The position numbers and the translations under genes were made by a program. A stretch of 56,414 nucleotides of DNA from Acidimicrobiaceae bacterium (GTDB taxonomy: Bacteria > Actinomycetota > Acidimicrobiia > Acidimicrobiales > Aldehydirespiratoraceae), in assembly GCA_009835735.1 (NCBI GenBank), contig VXWX01000083.1:1-56414 (forward strand), written 5' to 3'. This document shows, one piece after another, positions 8,324 to 16,454 of the stretch (position 1 is its first letter; each line of letters begins with the position of its first letter). Below the pieces are notes generated by a model. It was not told the origin of the DNA, ran no database searches, and was given only the letters and a program-made list of their open reading frames with translations.

Positions 8324-9094
8324 CTAGTAGCCGATGACGGCGCCGCCGTCGACGCGCACGACGGAACCGGTCATGAAGCTGGCCCGGGCGCTGCACAGGA
8401 ACGTCACCACGTCGGCCAGCTCGGCAGCCCGGCCGAACCGGCCCACCGGTATCGACGCTTGATGGCGGGCCCGCACCGCCTCGGCGGTGATGCCCTCGGC
8501 CGCAGCCCGAGCCTCCTGGGAGCGGGCCAGCGCGCCGGTGTCGAACTGGCCGGGCACCACCACGTTCACCAGCACGTCGGGGGCCAGCTCGATGGCCAGC
8601 GAGCGGGCCGCAGCCGCCACGCCGCTGCGGAACACGCCCGACAGGGCCAACTCGGGCGAGGCTTCCACCACCGACCGGGCGGTGATGTACACCAAGCGCC
8701 CGTCGCCTCCGGCACGCAAGTGCGGGATCGCAGCCCTGGTGACGGCCAGAGCGGGCCGCAGCATCCGCTCGTAGGCGGCCACCTCGTCGTCCGCGGACAC
8801 CTCCGTCATGCCTCCCGGAGGTCCGCCACTGGTGTTGACCACGCAGATGTCAAGGCCGCCGAGCAGGGACGCGGCCTCGTTCACCATCCGGGCGGGCTCG
8901 CCGTCGACGGTCAGGTCGCCGGCCACGGCCACCGCACCGGGCAGCGAGGCGGCGATCTCGGCGGCCAGCTCGGCCCGGCGCCCCGAGACGGCCACCAAGG
9001 CGCCCTCGCCGGCCAGGGTCTCCGCGGTGGCCCGCCCCAGCCCCGCGGTGGAGCCGAACACGATCGCCCGCCGCCCGGCCAAACCCAGATCCAT
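8324..9094 (-). CDS. SDR-family oxidoreductase, atypical catalytic site
   Basis: A 256-residue Rossmann-fold short-chain dehydrogenase/reductase. The cofactor loop reads [15 protein letters not shown], the acidic-patch strand gives DLTVDG and the structural NTSGG replaces NNAG. The C-terminus [17 protein letters not shown] is typical of FabG-like proteins. The usual Tyr-x-x-x-Lys pair is absent: the corresponding stretch is [18 protein letters not shown], where Ser and Arg/Gly occupy the positions. A subgroup of FabG-like proteins with ALSN.LR.AV in this place exists, so this is probably a natural variant rather than a damaged gene. The reaction is unknown. It lies between two GTATAC sites, 48 bp upstream of the ETF fusion on the same strand. 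Confidence 0.78.
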   Translation of the reverse strand: MDLGLAGRRAIVFGSTAGLGRATAETLAGEGALVAVSGRRAELAAEIAASLPGAVAVAGDLTVDGEPARMVNEAASLLGGLDICVVNTSGGPPGGMTEVSADDEVAAYERMLRPALAVTRAAIPHLRAGGDGRLVYITARSVVEASPELALSGVFRSGVAAAARSLAIELAPDVLVNVVVPGQFDTGALARSQEARAAAEGITAEAVRARHQASIPVGRFGRAAELADVVTFLCSARASFMTGSVVRVDGGAVIGY

Positions 9095-9170
9095 GGTGGC
9101 GGAAGCTAGCGGCCGGGTCCGGCCCGGCCCGAGTCGGCGGGGTCGGTCTCAGTTTGGCGCTGTAGGGTCG

Positions 9171-9176
9171 GTATAC
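9171..9176. promoter_or_regulatory. GTATAC palindrome upstream of the RidA-IOR operon
   Basis: The context is gtcgGTATACaagaatt, 34 nt before the ATG of the RidA gene at 9211 and 76 nt before the SDR start on the other strand. It could serve either or both of the divergent genes. It matches the recurring half-conserved form cgGTATACa. Confidence 0.55.
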
Positions 9177-9210
9177 AAGAATTGGCCGGACAGTCACGGG
9201 AGGATCCGAC

Positions 9211-9678
9211 ATGTCCTACGAGCAGGCGGCCCGCGACGCCGGCGTCGATCTCGACATGCCCCTGCTGCGAGCGGGCAACTTCGACCTGGTGGCCCAGGTC
9301 GACGACGTGCTGTTCGTGTCGGGCTCGATCGCACTGGCCCCCGGAGGCGGCGGGATCGCGCACATCGGCCGCCTCGGAGGCGGCATGGACATAGAAGCCG
9401 GACAGGCCAGCGCCCGGGGTGCGGCCGAAGCCATCCTGGCGTCGGTGCACCAGCACCTGGGCAGCCTCGACGAGGTGCTGCGGGTGGTGCGGCTCACCGG
9501 GTACGTGGCCAGCGACCCCGGCTTCAACGCCCAGCCCAAGGTGATCAACGGCGCCAGCGACCTGATGATCGAGGTGTTCGGCGAGGCCGGAAGGCACGCC
9601 CGCTCCGCCATCGGGGTGGCCGAACTTCCCCTGGGCGCCTCCGTCGAGGTCGAAGCCATCTTCCAGATCAAGCACTGA
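9211..9678 (+). CDS. RidA/YjgF/YER057c/UK114-family protein
   Basis: A 155-residue member of the Rid family, whose founding protein hydrolyses reactive enamine/imine intermediates released by amino-acid-processing enzymes. Family landmarks are VDDVLFVSGSIAL, the mid-protein ILASVHQHLGSLDEVLRVVRLTGYVAS, and the substrate-binding Arg in HARSAIGVAELPLGASVEVEAIF. It is longer than RidA (about 130), having an N-terminal extension of about 25 residues. GGGAGG lies 8-9 nt before the ATG. It is the first gene of a plus-strand unit with a GlcG-like protein, an ABM-fold protein and the 2-oxoacid oxidoreductase, fitting a role in amine or amino-acid breakdown. A second Rid protein is at 26654-27136. Confidence 0.88.
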   Translation: MSYEQAARDAGVDLDMPLLRAGNFDLVAQVDDVLFVSGSIALAPGGGGIAHIGRLGGGMDIEAGQASARGAAEAILASVHQHLGSLDEVLRVVRLTGYVASDPGFNAQPKVINGASDLMIEVFGEAGRHARSAIGVAELPLGASVEVEAIFQIKH

Positions 9679-9722
9679 GCGGTCCCTCTCTTCCCCCCAG
9701 AACCCCAATCCAGGAGCAATCC

Positions 9723-10151
9723 ATGAACACCATGAACGTCGAGACCCTCACCCTCGAAGGAGCCAAGCTTGCCGCCGACGCGGCGCTGTCGACCGCCGAA
9801 GACGAGGGCCTGGCCGTGTGCGTGGCGGTGGTGAACGCCACCGGCAACGTGGTGCTGGTGCACCGCATGGACAACGTGGTGGAGATCGCCTTCGAGAACG
9901 CCATCGCCAAGGCCCTGGCCGCCCTGACGTTCAAGCGCGACACCGGAGCGCTGTCGGACTACTTCCAGACGGACAAGTCGCTCGGCCCGCCCATGACCGC
10001 CCGCCACCACATCCTGGCCGTGGAGGGAGGCGAGCCGCTGACGACCGCGGCCGGCACCATCGTGGGCGCTCTGGGCATCTCCGGCGCCAAGCACGCCGAG
10101 GACGTGGTGTGCTCGCAGGCCGCGGCCGCGGCCTTCACCGCCGCCACCTGA
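9723..10151 (+). CDS. GlcG/HbpS-family protein
   Basis: A 142-residue protein matching the GlcG/HbpS (DUF336) family: LTLEGAKLAADAALSTAEDEGLAVCVAVVNATGNVVLVHRMD at the N-terminus, a central helix with ALAALTFKRDTGALSDYF, and the Gly-rich end GTIVGALGISGAKHAEDVVCSQAAAAAF. Known relatives include HbpS, which binds haem in Streptomyces, and GlcG of the glycolate locus, whose role is unclear; related proteins are also found beside diol or oxidoreductase systems. There is a weak ribosome site (aggagc) 7 nt upstream. It sits 44 bp after RidA and 10 bp before the next gene, so it is co-transcribed. Confidence 0.85.
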   Translation: MNTMNVETLTLEGAKLAADAALSTAEDEGLAVCVAVVNATGNVVLVHRMDNVVEIAFENAIAKALAALTFKRDTGALSDYFQTDKSLGPPMTARHHILAVEGGEPLTTAAGTIVGALGISGAKHAEDVVCSQAAAAAFTAAT

Positions 10152-10161
10152 GGGAGCCGCC

Positions 10162-10530
10162 ATGCCGGAGGAGCACCACGACCACGACCACGGCGACCAC
10201 GCCAACCCGCTCCTGAAGGACCTGCCCGAGGGGTCGTTCGCCTTCCACTACACGCTGCAGGCCAAGCCGGGCCGGGCCCAGGACTTCATCGACGCCTTCG
10301 AGGCCTGGGACCACAGCGACGAGAACATCGTCCACACCACGCCGGGCATCGTGCACGAGGGCGTGCTGTACCAGAGCGAGGACGACCCCGAGCGGTTCTA
10401 CCTGATCGGCACCTGGAACAACCGGGAGAACCACCGCAACGTCGTGGCCCGGCTGATCGAGCAACGCCCGGCCTGGATGGACATGCTCACCGCCGACATC
10501 GTCCCCGAGTACTGCGCGATCATCGGCTGA
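10162..10530 (+). CDS. ABM-fold (antibiotic biosynthesis monooxygenase-like) protein
   Basis: A 122-residue protein with a dimeric alpha/beta-barrel ferredoxin-like look: a first strand FAFHYTLQAKPGRAQDFIDAFEAW, a central VHEGVLYQSEDDPERFYLIGTW strand pair and a helix with NHRNVVARLIEQRPAWMDML. ABM-fold proteins include small cofactor-free monooxygenases and haem-degrading enzymes; no catalytic set can be confirmed. The N-terminus is strikingly rich in His and acidic residues (EEHHDHDHGDH), suggesting metal binding. Shine-Dalgarno gggag lies upstream and the spacing to GlcG is 10 bp. Its 3' end runs into a 17-bp tandem repeat. Confidence 0.7.
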   Translation: MPEEHHDHDHGDHANPLLKDLPEGSFAFHYTLQAKPGRAQDFIDAFEAWDHSDENIVHTTPGIVHEGVLYQSEDDPERFYLIGTWNNRENHRNVVARLIEQRPAWMDMLTADIVPEYCAIIG

Positions 10531-10568
10531 GCAGGATCATCGACTGAGCAAGATCATCGGCTGAGCGA
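10518..10568 (+). repeat. 17-bp tandem repeat (3 units) carrying stop codons in all three frames
   Basis: Three head-to-tail units: gatcatcggctgagcag (10518), gatcatcgactgagcaa (10535), gatcatcggctgagcga (10552). Each holds TGA (10528, 10545, 10562). Because 17 is not a multiple of 3, these three stops fall in three different reading frames. The first is the real stop of the ABM-fold gene. The remainder forms most of the 63-bp spacer before the oxidoreductase gene. Confidence 0.85.
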
Positions 10569-10593
10569 ACAGCCGTCACAAGGAGGACCCCAG

Positions 10594-13500
10594 TTGCTGG
10601 AGAACTTCGATCTCGATCAGAAGTTCACGCTGGAACGGGGACGGGTGCTGCTGACCGGGATCCAGGCGGTGGTGCGCCTGCCCGTCGACCAGCACCGGGC
10701 CGACGCGGCTCGGGGCCTGCGCACGGCCACCTTCATCTCCGGGTACCAGGGCTCGCCGCTGGGCACCGTCGACCTCACCATCGAGCGCCACAAGGCCCTG
10801 CTCGACGCCCACGACGTCGTGTGGGTACCGGGCGTGAACGAGGAACTGGCCGCCACCGCGGTATGGGGCAGCCAGGAACCGCTACTCGGGCCGCTCGCCC
10901 GCCACGACGGCGTGGTGGGCATGTGGTACGGCAAGGGCCCGGGCGTCGACCGCTGCGGCGACGTGTTCAAGCACGGCAACTTCAAGGGCACCGCACCCAA
11001 CGGCGGGGTGCTGGTGCTGGCCGGGGACGACCCGCTGGCCAAGTCGTCGACCCTGCCCACCCAGGTCGAGCCCACCTTCTACGACGCCCAGATCCCGATC
11101 CTCTACCCCGGCTCGATGCAGGAGATCATCGACTTGGGCCTGCACGGCATCGCGATGTCGAGGTACTCCGGCCTGTGGGTGGCGTTCAAGATCGTCACCA
11201 CCGTCGCCGACGGGTTCGGCCTCGCCGAGGTGGCCCCCGACCGGGTCGTTCCCACCCTGCCCGAACTGGAGATCGACGGCCAACCCTGGCACCACACCCA
11301 GCGGCCCGGCCTGGTGACGCCCCTGAGCCTCGAGCAGGAGAAGGACATCGCCTACGGGCGCCTGGACGCAGCGGTGGCCTACGCGGCGGCCAACGGCCTC
11401 AACGAGATCAGCGGGGCCACCGGAGCAGCCCGGCTCGGCATCGCGGCCGCGGGCCGGACCTTCCAGGAGCTGCGCCAGGCCCTCAGCGACCTCGGCCTGG
11501 ACGACGACGCCCTGCACCGCTTCGGGATCCGCCTGCTGCGGATAGGGATGGTGTGGCCGCTGGAGCCCGAGATCGTCCGGCGCTTCGCCGGGGGCCTCAA
11601 CGAGATCCTGGTGCTGGACGAGAAGCGGGCCTTCATCGAGCTCTTCGTGCGGGACATCCTCTACGGCCGGTCGGGCGCACCCCGGGTGGTGGGCAAGACC
11701 GACGAGCTGGGTCGCCGGCTGGTCCCCGCCGACGGCGAGCTCAGCGCCGACCGGATCGCGGTCGTAGTGGCCGACCGGCTCCGCTCAGGGGTGCTGGGAG
11801 GCGAGGTGGGCGCACTGCCGATGGCGGTGGAGGCCCGCCTGGCCCTCATCGAGGCCGCCTCGAAGGCCGGAGCCGCGGAAGTGGCCCGCGCGCCGTACTG
11901 GTGCAGCGGCTGCCCCCACAACCGCTCCACCACGGTGCCCGAGGGCTCGTTCGCGGCGGCCGGGGTGGGCTGCCACGCCATGGCCCTGTGGATCGACGAG
12001 CGAGCCCAGGTCGTCCACCAGATGGGCGGCGAGGGCGCCACCTGGATCGGTCGGGCGCCGTTCACCGACCGGCCCCACATGTTCCAGAACGTCGGCGACG
12101 GCACGTTCTTCCACTCGGCCAGCCTGGCGGTGCGGGCCGCGGTGGCCGCCGGCGTCGACATCACCTACAAGATCCTCTACAACGGCGCGGTCGCCATGAC
12201 CGGCGGCCAGGACGTGGCCGGCGTCATCGGAGTGCCGGAGTTGACCCAGTCGATGGCGGCCGAGGGCGTGAGCCGCACCATCGTGTGCAGCGACGACCCG
12301 GACCGTCACGCCGGCGGCGGGCCGCTGGCCCCCGGCGCCGAGATCTGGGGCCGGGACCGCCTCGATGAGGCCCAACTCCTGCTGCGGGACACCTCCGGAG
12401 TGACCGTGCTCATCTACGACCAGCAGTGCGCGGCCGAGAAGCGCCGGGAGCGCAAGCGGGGCCTGCGCCCCACGCCGACCAAGCGCATCTTCATCAACGA
12501 GGCGGTGTGCGAGGGATGCGGCGACTGCGGGGCCAAGAGCCACTGCCTGTCGGTGCAGCCGGTCGACACCGAGCTGGGCACCAAGACCCGCATACACCAG
12601 TCGTCGTGCAACTTCGACTACACCTGCATCGAGGGCGACTGCCCGTCGTTCATCCGGGTCAAGACGCGGGCAGCCAAGCCCCGGCCGGCCGGGGCCAAGG
12701 CGCCCTCGGCGGGTGCGGTACGGACGGTGCGGGCCCAGCCTCCCGCCGACATCGCCGAGCCGGACCGGCCCGTTCCCGGTCCCGACGGTTACGGGGTGTT
12801 CATGGCGGGCGTGGGCGGCACCGGCGTGGTGACGGTCAGCCAGGTGCTGGCCACCGCGGCCCTGCTCGACGGCCTCGACATCCTGGGCCTCGACCAGACC
12901 GGGCTCAGCCAGAAGGGCGGGCCGGTGGTGTCGCACCTGCGCTTCTTCGCCGGTGAAGCCTCCGGCGCTAACCTGATCGGCGCGGGCGACGCCGACTGCT
13001 ACCTGGGCCTGGACCTGCTGGTGGCAGCCGACCCCAAGAACCTGGCCAAGGCCGACCCCGAGCGCACGCTGGCGGTGACGTCGACCAGCAAGCTGCCCAC
13101 CGGCGACATGGTGGCCCACGTGGAGCAGACATATCCCGACATCGACGGGATGCTGGCCGCCATCGACGACTCCACCCGGGCGAGCGCCAGCATCCGCCTC
13201 GACGCCGACCGGATGGCCGACGCCCTGCTGGGCACGGCCATGCCGGCCAACGTGCTCGCTCTGGGGGCCGCCTACCAGGCCGGCGGGATCCCGGTGTCGG
13301 CCGCTTCCATCGAGCGGGCCATCGAGCTGAACGGGGTGGCGGTGGCAGCCAACGTCGCCGCCTTCCGGTGGGGGCGGGTGTACGTGCGCGAGGGTGCCGA
13401 CGGCCTGGTCAGCCTGGCCGGGGTGGCCTCCGCGGTGACGTCGCCGGAGGCGCCCGGCGCAGTCCCCGGCCTGGGCCTCGACTCGGTGCCGGCCCGAGCC

Positions 13501-14214
13501 AAAGCGACCGCCCGGAGACTGCTGCAGGAGTCGGGGCTGGCCCCGGTGCCAACAGACGGCGCCGCCGCCCTGGCCGAGATGGTGGAGCGGCGGGCCGCCG
13601 ACCTGGCGGACTACCAGTCGGCCGCGCTGGCCTCGGAGTACGTGGACTTCGTGGACGCGGCCTCGGCCCGCGAGCGCGAGGTGATGGGCGAGCGGACCGA
13701 GCTGGCCGAAGCCGTGGCCCGCTACCTGCACAAGCTGACCGCCTACAAGGACGAGTACGAGGTGGCCCGGCTGCACCTGCGCCCGGGCCTGCACGAAGCG
13801 CTGCGAGACGCGGTGGGCGACTACGCCGGCTACCGCATCCTGCTGCACCCGCCGGCGCTGCGAGCCCTGGGGCTACAGCGCAAGATCTCGCTGGGACCGT
13901 TCCAGCGGCCCGCCCTCGCGGTGCTGAAGGCGATGCGCCGGCTGCGGGGCACGCCCCTTGACCTGTTCGGCTACGCCAAGGTCCGCCGGGTCGAGCGGCA
14001 ACTCATCGCCGACTACCGGGCCCTGATGGAAGCCGAACTGAACGCCCTCACGCCCGGCACCTACGAGCGGGCGGTGAAGCTGGCTCAACTCCCCGACGTG
14101 ATCAGGGGCTACGAGGACGTCAAGCTGGCCGGAGTGGAGCGCTTCCACGAGCAGGTGCGAGCCATCCGCAGCCCCGACACCCGACCGGTGGCGCTCACGA
14201 GCAAGCCGGGCTAG
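10594..14214 (+). CDS. Indolepyruvate:ferredoxin oxidoreductase-type 2-oxoacid oxidoreductase (all domains fused)
   Basis: A 1206-residue enzyme expected to decarboxylate an aryl or branched 2-oxoacid to an acyl-CoA while reducing ferredoxin. Domain order: pyrimidine-binding domain (GYQGSPLGTVDL; KGPGVDRCGDVFKHGN), a CSGCPHNRST motif with C437, the thiamine-diphosphate domain (GVGCHAMALW, MGGEGATWIG, NVGDGTFFHS), a [4Fe-4S] insert with CEGCGDC (from C639) and later Cys in SSCNFDYTCIEGDCPSF, then the gamma domain starting at GVGGTG (739-744), and a C-terminal helical region of about 250 residues. The TTG start has an excellent AAGGAGGA site. This fused form occurs in aerobes as well as anaerobes. 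Clustering with RidA suggests an amino-acid-derived substrate (inference). Confidence 0.9.
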   Translation: MLENFDLDQKFTLERGRVLLTGIQAVVRLPVDQHRADAARGLRTATFISGYQGSPLGTVDLTIERHKALLDAHDVVWVPGVNEELAATAVWGSQEPLLGPLARHDGVVGMWYGKGPGVDRCGDVFKHGNFKGTAPNGGVLVLAGDDPLAKSSTLPTQVEPTFYDAQIPILYPGSMQEIIDLGLHGIAMSRYSGLWVAFKIVTTVADGFGLAEVAPDRVVPTLPELEIDGQPWHHTQRPGLVTPLSLEQEKDIAYGRLDAAVAYAAANGLNEISGATGAARLGIAAAGRTFQELRQALSDLGLDDDALHRFGIRLLRIGMVWPLEPEIVRRFAGGLNEILVLDEKRAFIELFVRDILYGRSGAPRVVGKTDELGRRLVPADGELSADRIAVVVADRLRSGVLGGEVGALPMAVEARLALIEAASKAGAAEVARAPYWCSGCPHNRSTTVPEGSFAAAGVGCHAMALWIDERAQVVHQMGGEGATWIGRAPFTDRPHMFQNVGDGTFFHSASLAVRAAVAAGVDITYKILYNGAVAMTGGQDVAGVIGVPELTQSMAAEGVSRTIVCSDDPDRHAGGGPLAPGAEIWGRDRLDEAQLLLRDTSGVTVLIYDQQCAAEKRRERKRGLRPTPTKRIFINEAVCEGCGDCGAKSHCLSVQPVDTELGTKTRIHQSSCNFDYTCIEGDCPSFIRVKTRAAKPRPAGAKAPSAGAVRTVRAQPPADIAEPDRPVPGPDGYGVFMAGVGGTGVVTVSQVLATAALLDGLDILGLDQTGLSQKGGPVVSHLRFFAGEASGANLIGAGDADCYLGLDLLVAADPKNLAKADPERTLAVTSTSKLPTGDMVAHVEQTYPDIDGMLAAIDDSTRASASIRLDADRMADALLGTAMPANVLALGAAYQAGGIPVSAASIERAIELNGVAVAANVAAFRWGRVYVREGADGLVSLAGVASAVTSPEAPGAVPGLGLDSVPARAKATARRLLQESGLAPVPTDGAAALAEMVERRAADLADYQSAALASEYVDFVDAASAREREVMGERTELAEAVARYLHKLTAYKDEYEVARLHLRPGLHEALRDAVGDYAGYRILLHPPALRALGLQRKISLGPFQRPALAVLKAMRRLRGTPLDLFGYAKVRRVERQLIADYRALMEAELNALTPGTYERAVKLAQLPDVIRGYEDVKLAGVERFHEQVRAIRSPDTRPVALTSKPG

Positions 14215-14224
14215 CGCGGCGACG

Positions 14225-15430
14225 GTGGCCGGCACGGCACCCGCGGCGTTGCCGCAGAATCCCGACGCGGTTCCGGTACGGGCGGTCGCGGCCTCAATCG
14301 CCTGCCTCACCGCCAGCGTCATGGCCGGGTTCCTGGCCGGTGCGCTGGGCAGCGACATCAAGGACACCTTCAGCATCAGCGACACCGGTCTGGGGGTGAC
14401 GCTGGCGGTCACCTACGCACTGTCGGGAGTGGCGTCGATCCACGCCGGCGAGCTAGCCGACCGGATGGGCGCCCGCCGCAGCCTGCTGCTGTCCATGTGG
14501 GTGACGCTGGCCGGCTACCTGGCGGTGGCCGTGCTGGCCCGGTCGTTCGGGACGTTCCTGGCGTCGATGGCGGTGGCCGGCGCGGGCCTGACCCTGGCCG
14601 GCCCCGCGGCCAAGGTGCTGGTGGCCCAGCACGTGTCGGCAGAGCGCCACGGCGTCGCCTTCGCGGTGCACATGTCGGCCATACCGCTGGCCCCGCTGCT
14701 GGCCGGGCTGACGGTGCCGATCGTGGGCGGCACCTCCGGGTGGCGCTGGGCGTTCGTGGGCGGTGCGGTGCTGGCCGCGGCCGGGATGCTGATGCTCCCC
14801 GCCGAGCCAAGGCAGGACCGGCCACCGCCGGTGGCCAGGTCTGCGACCGGGCGCTTCTCCCATATCAGGCTGGCGCCTCTGTTCGTGCTGGGCGCGGCGG
14901 CCACCATGGCGTCGGCCGCAGTGATCGGCGCAGCGTCGTTCTTCGTGGTCAACAGCGAGTCCGCCGGCATCTCCGAAAGCACGGCCGGGCTGCTGCTGTC
15001 GCTGGCCAGCGCGGGGGTGATCACCGCCCGCATCACCCTGGGCGTGATGGCCGACCGGGGCCGCACCGGCGACATCGGCACGGTTGCGATCCTGCTGGTC
15101 GCCAGCGCAGCCGGCTACGCGCTGATGGCCGCCGACACGCCGTTGCTCTACGCGCTGGGAGGGCAGGTGGCCATCATCCTGGGCTGGTCGTGGCCTGCGC
15201 TGATGGTAGTGGCCCTGGTGCGGATGAACCCCCACGCCCCCGGCCTAGCCACCTCCTTCGCCATCGGAGGCCTGAACCTGGGCGCGGTGCTGGGGCCGGG
15301 AGCCTTCGGAGCCATCACCGACAGCGTGTCCTCGTCGGCTGCGCTGGCCGCGGCCGCGGTCTGGGCCTTCGCGGCGGCCGCCCTCAGCCTCCTGGGCCGC
15401 CTGACCCAGAGCAGGGCGGCGGCCAGCTAG
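14225..15430 (+). CDS. MFS transporter
   Basis: A 401-residue membrane protein of the major facilitator superfamily, with hydrophobic segments throughout. The motif between helices 2 and 3 appears as GELADRMGARRSLLLS, the analogous motif of the second half as GVMADRGRTGDIG. It ends with the Gly/Asn-rich helix (FAIGGLNLGAVLGPGAFGAITD) seen in the fragment at 2-178 and the protein at 39343, so these are probably paralogues. The GTG start is 10 bp after the oxidoreductase stop, making it the last gene of that operon and a candidate importer for its substrate. The substrate itself cannot be inferred. Confidence 0.82.
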   Translation: MAGTAPAALPQNPDAVPVRAVAASIACLTASVMAGFLAGALGSDIKDTFSISDTGLGVTLAVTYALSGVASIHAGELADRMGARRSLLLSMWVTLAGYLAVAVLARSFGTFLASMAVAGAGLTLAGPAAKVLVAQHVSAERHGVAFAVHMSAIPLAPLLAGLTVPIVGGTSGWRWAFVGGAVLAAAGMLMLPAEPRQDRPPPVARSATGRFSHIRLAPLFVLGAAATMASAAVIGAASFFVVNSESAGISESTAGLLLSLASAGVITARITLGVMADRGRTGDIGTVAILLVASAAGYALMAADTPLLYALGGQVAIILGWSWPALMVVALVRMNPHAPGLATSFAIGGLNLGAVLGPGAFGAITDSVSSSAALAAAAVWAFAAAALSLLGRLTQSRAAAS

Positions 15431-15477
15431 AACCGGCGCGGCGCCTGACTCGGAGCATTCCGCAGGGCCCGGCTACG

Positions 15478-15483
15478 GTATAC
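15478..15483. promoter_or_regulatory. GTATAC palindrome upstream of the peptide-type ABC operon
   Basis: The context is tacgGTATACagatc, 50 nt before the TTG start at 15534 and just before a set of competing hairpins. It is the only GTATAC in front of the five-gene transporter unit. Confidence 0.55.
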
Positions 15484-15488
15484 AGATC

Positions 15489-15518
15489 GGCCCGGCACCC
15501 GGGCCAGTTTTGGCCCGG
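15489..15518 (+). promoter_or_regulatory. Three-segment leader with mutually exclusive hairpins
   Basis: Segment 1 ggcccgg (15489-15495), segment 2 ccgggcc (15499-15505) and segment 3 ggcccgg (15512-15518) lie in series. Segment 2 can pair with segment 1 (3-nt loop) or with segment 3 (6-nt loop agtttt), but not both. The second hairpin abuts the Shine-Dalgarno stretch gaggggaggga of the first permease gene. The arrangement resembles an attenuator or translational switch; function is inferred from geometry only. Confidence 0.4.
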
Positions 15519-15533
15519 AGGGGAGGGAGCGCG

Positions 15534-16454
15534 TTGCTTCGGTGGCTCGCGAGACGCATCATCGCCGCCGCCTTGGTGGTGTTTGTCGTCACCTCCCTGG
15601 TATTCGTAGTCACCCACGTCTTCACCGATCCGGCCACGGTGTCGCTGCCGCTGGAGGCCACCGAGGAGCACCGGGCCGACCGCCGGGCCGCGCTCGGGAT
15701 CGACCGCCCCCTCGCCGTGCAGTACTGGGACTTCGTGTCGGGCCTGGTGGTCGGTGACCTCGGAGAGTCGTTCTGGCAGGACCAGCCCGCCTCCAAGCTC
15801 GTGCTGGAGCGGCTGCCGGCCACCCTCAAGCTGGTGGCGGGGGCCACCGCGGTCACCGTGCTGCTGGCCGCGCCCATGGGAATGCTGGCCGCCTGGTGGG
15901 AGCGCCGCTTCGCCGACCACGCCGTGCTCGGCTTCTCGATGGCGTCCATCAGCGCCCCGCCGTTCTGGATCGGCTACCTGCTCATCATCGTCTTCGCGGT
16001 GCAGCTCGGATGGGTGCCGACCTTCGGCTCGCGGGGATTCATATCTCTGATCCTCCCGTCGTTCGCGATAGGCCTCGCCAGCGCGGGCCGCCTCGCGCAG
16101 ATGACCCGCCGAGGCATCGTGGAGGAGTTGCGCAAGCCCTACGCGGTGACCGCCCTGTCGCGGGGATTCTCCCGGTCGTACACGATCGTGCACCACACGT
16201 TCCGCAACGTGGCCTCAGGCTTCGTGACGATGACCGGCTGGGAGCTGACCCGCATGTTCACCGGCTACACGGTGGTGATCGAAGTGGTGTTCGCCTGGCC
16301 CGGCGTGGGCCGCCTCGCCATCCACGCCATCGAGAACCGGGACCTCATCCTGGTGCAGGCCGCGGTGGTGGTGCTGGCCACGCTGGTAGTGGTCACCAAC
16401 CTGCTCGTGGACATTGCCCGCCGGATGATCGATCCCCGGGTGGAGCTGGCATGA
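15534..16454 (+). CDS. ABC transporter permease, DppB/OppB type
   Basis: A 306-residue inner-membrane permease of the dipeptide/oligopeptide family. The N-terminal helix (LARRIIAAALVVFVVTSLVFVV) is followed by the periplasmic region with RADRRAALGIDRPLAVQYWDFVSGLVVGDLGESF, typical of DppB. The cytoplasmic EAA-like loop is LSRGFSRSYTIVHHTFRNVASGFVT, and the C-terminus reads VFAWPGVGRLAIHAIENRDLILVQA. The TTG at 15534 is preferred to an in-frame TTG at 15510 because a strong ggaggg site precedes it. It overlaps the next permease by 4 bp (ATGA). No binding protein is in this operon; the family-5 protein at 32239-34125 is a candidate partner. Confidence 0.9.
   Translation: MLRWLARRIIAAALVVFVVTSLVFVVTHVFTDPATVSLPLEATEEHRADRRAALGIDRPLAVQYWDFVSGLVVGDLGESFWQDQPASKLVLERLPATLKLVAGATAVTVLLAAPMGMLAAWWERRFADHAVLGFSMASISAPPFWIGYLLIIVFAVQLGWVPTFGSRGFISLILPSFAIGLASAGRLAQMTRRGIVEELRKPYAVTALSRGFSRSYTIVHHTFRNVASGFVTMTGWELTRMFTGYTVVIEVVFAWPGVGRLAIHAIENRDLILVQAAVVVLATLVVVTNLLVDIARRMIDPRVELA

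Noticed and set aside
11785..13848. 687-residue open frame antisense to the 2-oxoacid oxidoreductase
   Set aside because: No recognisable domain, strongly biased composition, and the plus strand has coherent TPP and Fe-S motifs throughout.
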